Assembly: GCA_019414545.1 (NCBI GenBank)
Contig: DXLV01000002.1
Span: 1-49,072, forward strand
Direction of reading: 5' to 3'
Length of the DNA: 49,072 nt
From: Collinsella sp.
Lineage (GTDB): Bacteria > Actinomycetota > Coriobacteriia > Coriobacteriales > Coriobacteriaceae
The notes beneath the pieces are model-generated. The model saw only the letters and a list, made by a program, of their open reading frames with translations, was not told where the DNA came from and made no database searches. Shown here one piece after another: positions 45,924 to 49,072 of the stretch (positions are counted from its first letter, which is position 1; the number at the start of each line of letters is the position of its first letter). A program made the translations under genes and the position numbers.

Positions 45924-46904
45924 CTACTCGTCCAGAGCGGAAAGGTCGATGCCTAGGGCCTCGGCCATCTCGTCGTTCTTGACGACGACCAGGTCCTTGC
46001 TCGAGAGGTGCTTGATTGGCATATCCTCGGGCTTGGCCTCGCCCTTCAGGATTTTAACGGCCATCTCGCCTGCAGCGTAGCCCAGGTCCTTATAGTTGAT
46101 GGAGAGGGTGAACAGGCCGCCGGCCTTGCACATGCCCTCCTCGCCGGTCACGAAGGGGAGCTTGTTCTCCTTGCAGATCTGGCCGACCTGCGAAGCACCC
46201 GCGGCGATGGTGTTGTCAGTGGGGGAGTAGAGTGCGTCGACCTTGCCCACGGCGGACTCGACGACGGACTGAATCTCGTTGGAGCTCGAGACGGTGAAGT
46301 CGGTGTACTCCAGGCCAAGCTTGTCGAGTTCCTTCTTGGCGGCCTTGATTTGGACGTCGGAGTTGGACTCGGCGGTGCAGTAGAGCAGGCCGACCTTCTT
46401 AACGTCGGGCAGGACCTTCTGCATCATCTCGAGCTGCTCGGCGACCGGGGTGAGGTCGGAGGCGCCGGTGACGTTGGTGCCGGGTTTGTCGTTGTCCTGG
46501 ACCAGGCCGGAAGCGGCGTAGTCGGTGATGGCGCAGCCAACGATGGGGATATCAGCGGTGGCGCCGGCGGCAGCCTGTGCGGCGGGCGTAGCGATGGCAT
46601 AGATCAGGTCGACGCCATCGCCCACGAACTTGTCGGCGATGGACTTACACGTGGACTGGTCGTTCTGGGCGTTCTTCTGGTCGATCTTGACCTTAAGGCC
46701 GCTCTCCTTGATGGCCTTGACAAAGCCGTCGTTGGCGGCATCGAGTGCGGAGTGCTCGGTGAGTTGCAGAACGCCGATGGTGTGGTCGGAACCGGCGGCA
46801 GCAGAGCCGGAACCAGAGTTGCCGCCGCATCCGGCGAGCGGGGCGAGCGCGAGCAGGCCGGCGGAGACCAGAAGGCTCCTGCGGCTGATGGTGATGTCCT
46901 TCAT
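45924..46904 (-). CDS. ABC importer substrate-binding lipoprotein (TrpX-like, ABC_sub_bind)
   Basis: An extracellular binding protein (326 aa). The N-terminus MKDITISRRSLLVSAGLLAL ends in a lipobox LAGC, so the mature protein is a lipid-anchored Cys followed by a Gly/Ser linker. The fold has two lobes with TIGVLQLTEHSALDAANDG, VDLIYAIATPAAQAA and PFVTGEEGMCKAGGLFTLS, typical of the ABC_sub_bind family that includes tryptophan/tyrosine-type importers. The start at 46904 has GGGGG before it; a longer upstream frame lacks a plausible signal. An aromatic amino-acid role is an inference from family. Confidence 0.85.
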   Translation of the reverse strand: MKDITISRRSLLVSAGLLALAPLAGCGGNSGSGSAAAGSDHTIGVLQLTEHSALDAANDGFVKAIKESGLKVKIDQKNAQNDQSTCKSIADKFVGDGVDLIYAIATPAAQAAAGATADIPIVGCAITDYAASGLVQDNDKPGTNVTGASDLTPVAEQLEMMQKVLPDVKKVGLLYCTAESNSDVQIKAAKKELDKLGLEYTDFTVSSSNEIQSVVESAVGKVDALYSPTDNTIAAGASQVGQICKENKLPFVTGEEGMCKAGGLFTLSINYKDLGYAAGEMAVKILKGEAKPEDMPIKHLSSKDLVVVKNDEMAEALGIDLSALDE

Positions 46905-46940
46905 ATCATTACCCCCAGTATAAAAATGGCTGGAAACACT

Positions 46941-46995
46941 GCACTGGGACAAAGTGCAAGTGGAACTATAGTAACGCCGATGTCCATTTTTACAA
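46941..46995 (-). promoter_or_regulatory. Leader and promoter region of the ABC operon
   Basis: On the minus strand TATAGT (46965-46970) is a likely -10, with TTGTAA (46990-46995) at a long 19-base spacing. Downstream, GCACT (46941-46945) and AGTGC (46953-46957) form a small hairpin in the leader or a repressor site. No T-box or Trp-type attenuator was found. Confidence 0.4.
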
Positions 46996-47064
46996 CAGCC
47001 TGGCGGGTTTTTTAATACAGAACCGGATGGGCGGTACGGGTAGTCGAATGGGTGGCAGAGATGC

Positions 47065-47853
47065 TTATGCGGTGGAGGCGGCGTCATCATCCTCGTCCAG
47101 GGCGGCAAAGAGTTTCTTTCCGTCAAGGAGGCGCGTGCTGACGTTTCTCATACGGGCGATTTCGACGGTGCGCAGCGTATCGTCGGTGCCTCGGGCGTCG
47201 TAGACCGTTCCCAACAGATACGAGATGCCATCGCGCTGCCTGATGGCAAAGGGTCGGAGCGTCATCCGCACCGCTTCGGTTTCGCCACGGGCGAGGGTAC
47301 TCGAGATATCAAAGCTGACGGTCGTTCCGTGGTCGATGGCCTGCTCGACGAGCTCGCACGTGTCGATGCGCTTGATGGGCGTGCGTGTTGCCTTGGTAGC
47401 CTTGCTGCCTGCGCTTGGAGCGGGTTCGGGTGTATCGAGGTAGCCGCGAACGTCGGCACTCGCCATGGCAACTAAATGCTGCGCCATGCTCTTGCGGATA
47501 GCGATGGGCGTGGAGCGGTTGCGCATGACCATGCCGTGGAGCCGGATGATCTCTTCGTCGGTGAGCGGACGGGTCAAGAGTCGATAGCCCACGCCGCGCT
47601 TGTACTCAATTTCGTATCCGGCATGGCGAAGTGCGGAGATGGCGGTGTAGATGCTGCGCCGCGCCGCCGAGATGGGCATGCGGGCGGGGTCGTCGGGATG
47701 GGCGAGGCGCCGGATCAACTCATCGGAAAGCATGGCCTTGTCCTCGCCGGTGTTTTCGCTTAATAGTTGCAGGATGCGAACGGCGCGATAGGCTGCCATC
47801 GAGGCGGCGCCCCTCGTCGTGGTCTCGTAAGTTTCAACGGCGGTTTCGGTCAT
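47065..47853 (-). CDS. WYL-type transcriptional regulator
   Basis: A predicted DNA-binding regulator (262 aa). The N-terminal part (about 20-100) is a winged helix with AAYRAVRILQLLSENTGEDK, ISAARRSIYTAISALRHAGYEIEY and GYRLLTRPLTDEEI. The C-terminal half has the beta-rich pattern seen in WYL proteins (TLRPFAIRQRDGISYLLGTV, then VEIARMRNV), although the canonical W-Y-L triad is not strict. The ATG at 47853 is chosen over 47931 because the extra residues are of poor character. It lies upstream of the ABC operon in the same direction and may control it. Confidence 0.72.
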   Translation of the reverse strand: MTETAVETYETTTRGAASMAAYRAVRILQLLSENTGEDKAMLSDELIRRLAHPDDPARMPISAARRSIYTAISALRHAGYEIEYKRGVGYRLLTRPLTDEEIIRLHGMVMRNRSTPIAIRKSMAQHLVAMASADVRGYLDTPEPAPSAGSKATKATRTPIKRIDTCELVEQAIDHGTTVSFDISSTLARGETEAVRMTLRPFAIRQRDGISYLLGTVYDARGTDDTLRTVEIARMRNVSTRLLDGKKLFAALDEDDDAASTA

Positions 47854-47971
47854 GGCGCCCACGTCCTTTCCGTTTTGGGTGGCGACGGTATGGAGCCTAG
47901 GACGCGGGGCTTTCCCAGGGGCGCAGAGCACTCTGGGCGGTCGGTGGCCGTCGGCAAGCGGCGGGTCGAGG

Positions 47972-48032
47972 TTTCAACAGCCCTGCCCAACTGACCAAAA
48001 ACTTGCCAAAAGCTTGACGGATGCTGTTGAAA
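47972..48032. repeat. 10-bp inverted repeat spanning 61 bp
   Basis: TTTCAACAGC (47972-47981) and GCTGTTGAAA (48023-48032) are perfect complements with a 41-base interior. The right half overlaps the T tract of the asnS terminator. It could extend the terminator stem or be a separate palindromic element. Confidence 0.45.
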
Positions 48033-48062
48033 AAAGCGCCCCTCGGCTTGCCGAGAGGCGCT
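48029..48062 (-). terminator. Rho-independent terminator of asnS
   Basis: On the minus strand AGCGCCTCTCGG pairs with CCGAGGGGCGCT (48051-48062 and 48035-48046) with one mismatch, followed by TTTTTT (complement of 48030-48035). Confidence 0.85.
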
Positions 48063-48102
48063 GGCGTGATGCGCTGGAACGCGTTTGGTGGCGCTGTGGC
48101 GA

Positions 48103-49072
48103 TTAGAAGTCGGCGTTGCCCACGGTGCGCGGGTGCGGCAGGACGTCGCGGATGTTGCCCACGCCGGTGAGGTACATCACCAAGCGCTCGAAGCCCAGAC
48201 CGTAGCCGGCGTGCTTGCAGGAACCGTAGCGGCGCAGGTCAAGGTAGTACTTGTACTGCTCGGGATTCATACCCAGATCCTTGATGCGGGCCTCGAGCAG
48301 ATCCAGGCGCTCCTCGCGCTGGGAGCCGCCGATAATCTCGCCGATGCCCGGCACCAGGCAGTCGGCGGCGGCGACGGTCTTGCCGTCCTCGTTCATGCGC
48401 ATGTAGAACGCCTTGATCTCGGCCGGGTAGTCGGTCACAAAAGTCGGTCGCTTAAAGTGCTCCTCGGTCAGGAAGCGCTCGTGCTCGGTCTGCAGGTCGA
48501 TGCCCCAGCTGACGGGGTAATCAAACTGGTGGCCAGCAGCGACTGCCTGCTCCAGGATTTCGACAGCCTCGGTGTAGGTAACGCGGGCAAAGTCGGAGTT
48601 TGCCACATGGTCCAGGCGCTCGAGCAGACCCTTGTCCACAAACTTGTTGAGCATGTTGAGCTCGTCGGGGCAGGTTGCCATGACGTCCTTGAGGACATAC
48701 TTGAGCATGGCCTCGGCGTTATCCATATAGTCGTTAAGGTCGGCAAAGGCCATCTCGGGCTCGATCATCCAAAACTCGGCGGCGTGGCGCGTGGTGTTGG
48801 AGTTCTCGGCACGGAAGGTGGGGCCAAAGGTGTACACGTCGCCAAAGGCCATGGCAAAGTTCTCGGCATTGAGCTGGCCGGACACGGTGAGGCTTGCATG
48901 CTTGCCAAAGAAGTCCTGGCTCCAGTCGACCTCGCCGGACTCGGTGAGGGGCGGATTTTTGGGGTCGAGCGTGGTCACGCGGAACATCTCGCCGGCGCCC
49001 TCGCAGTCACTCGTGGTGATGATGGGGGTGTTGACGTAGACAAAGCCCTGCTCCTGGAAGAAGCGGTGGATG
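48103..49072 (-). CDS. asnS: Asparaginyl-tRNA synthetase (5' part outside window)
   Basis: The C-terminal 322 residues of a class II synthetase; the gene runs off the right end of the window. The reading frame is open to position 49072, where it reads IHRFFQEQGFVYVNTPIITT, the motif 1 region. Motif 2 lies in TFGPTFRAENSNTTRHAAEF and motif 3 in GYGLGFERLVMYLTG. The stretch EPEMAFADL is typical of AsnRS rather than AspRS. Presence of AsnRS means Asn-tRNA is charged directly, alongside AsnB making free asparagine at the left end. Confidence 0.95.
   Translation of the reverse strand, partial: IHRFFQEQGFVYVNTPIITTSDCEGAGEMFRVTTLDPKNPPLTESGEVDWSQDFFGKHASLTVSGQLNAENFAMAFGDVYTFGPTFRAENSNTTRHAAEFWMIEPEMAFADLNDYMDNAEAMLKYVLKDVMATCPDELNMLNKFVDKGLLERLDHVANSDFARVTYTEAVEILEQAVAAGHQFDYPVSWGIDLQTEHERFLTEEHFKRPTFVTDYPAEIKAFYMRMNEDGKTVAAADCLVPGIGEIIGGSQREERLDLLEARIKDLGMNPEQYKYYLDLRRYGSCKHAGYGLGFERLVMYLTGVGNIRDVLPHPRTVGNADF

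Noticed and set aside
46941..46957. GCACT-GGGACAA-AGTGC as an eighth full family A repeat
   Set aside because: It contains GGGAC, but the rest of the core is missing and the arms are short; it may be chance or an operator.
46905..47064. T-box or tryptophan attenuator for the TrpXYZ-like operon
   Set aside because: No TGGNACC-type T-box sequence, leader peptide or alternative terminator could be found.
1..49072. CRISPR arrays, prophage genes, transposase genes, rRNA operons
   Set aside because: I looked for regularly spaced direct repeats, phage structural genes, transposase motifs and rRNA sequences and saw none.

Overview
The window looks like a chromosomal segment of a high-GC Gram-positive of the class Coriobacteriia, most likely Collinsella or a close relative. 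This is inferred from protein sequence character, GC-rich third codon positions and gene order; no database search was possible. There are no rRNA genes, CRISPR arrays, transposase genes or prophage genes.

The backbone is a block of housekeeping genes whose order resembles the origin-proximal region of Bacillus subtilis (veg, ispE, greA, lysS, clpC, disA, ispD, ispF, cysS, rlmB, yacP, rpmG, secE, nusG, rplK, rplA). Region by region: 1-720 is non-coding, with structured DNA, a 33-bp inverted repeat and a partly duplicated tRNA-Val locus. 895-9755 holds asnB, murE, a HAD hydrolase, murI, rph, rdgB, dtd, veg and ispE. 9805-17705 holds tRNA-Pro, tatA, greA, lysS (with an extra C-terminal tRNA-binding domain), a ThrE-type exporter and clpC. 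17770-23040 is an accessory insert between clpC and disA: a RelB/DinJ-PIN toxin-antitoxin pair, pepD, a hipBA pair with three evenly spaced operators, and mntP. 23140-28928 holds disA, ispD, ispF, cysS, a long-hairpin leader, rlmB, yacP and tRNA-Thr. 29040-33400 is a second accessory insert: a beta-glucoside PTS and phospho-beta-glucosidase operon with a divergent RpiR regulator, bounded on both sides by one dispersed repeat family. 33614-38160 holds tRNA-Tyr/Thr/Met, tuf, rpmG, tRNA-Trp, secE, nusG, rplK and rplA. From 38213 to the end everything is on the minus strand: a metallophosphoesterase paired with an unusual ParB-like/BMP fusion protein, an MscS channel, a cell-wall-anchored 5'-nucleotidase, an ABC importer of the TrpXYZ type, a WYL-type regulator and the 3' part of asnS.

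The intergenic DNA is rich in short palindromic repeats. Family A has a conserved GGGAC core, usually with arms that differ from copy to copy but stay complementary; seven or eight copies occur, four of them overlapping or abutting stop codons. Family B is built from units resembling GGGAGATTATCCACGCTCG and occurs three times, twice flanking the beta-glucoside island. Other notable non-coding signals are a double hairpin at 29042-29168, tRNA fragments near tRNA-Val and tRNA-Thr, a 103-nt hairpin leader before rlmB and an L1-type leader before rplA. The best candidates for undescribed biology are the ParB-like/BMP fusion with its phosphoesterase partner, the two palindromic repeat families and the rlmB leader RNA.
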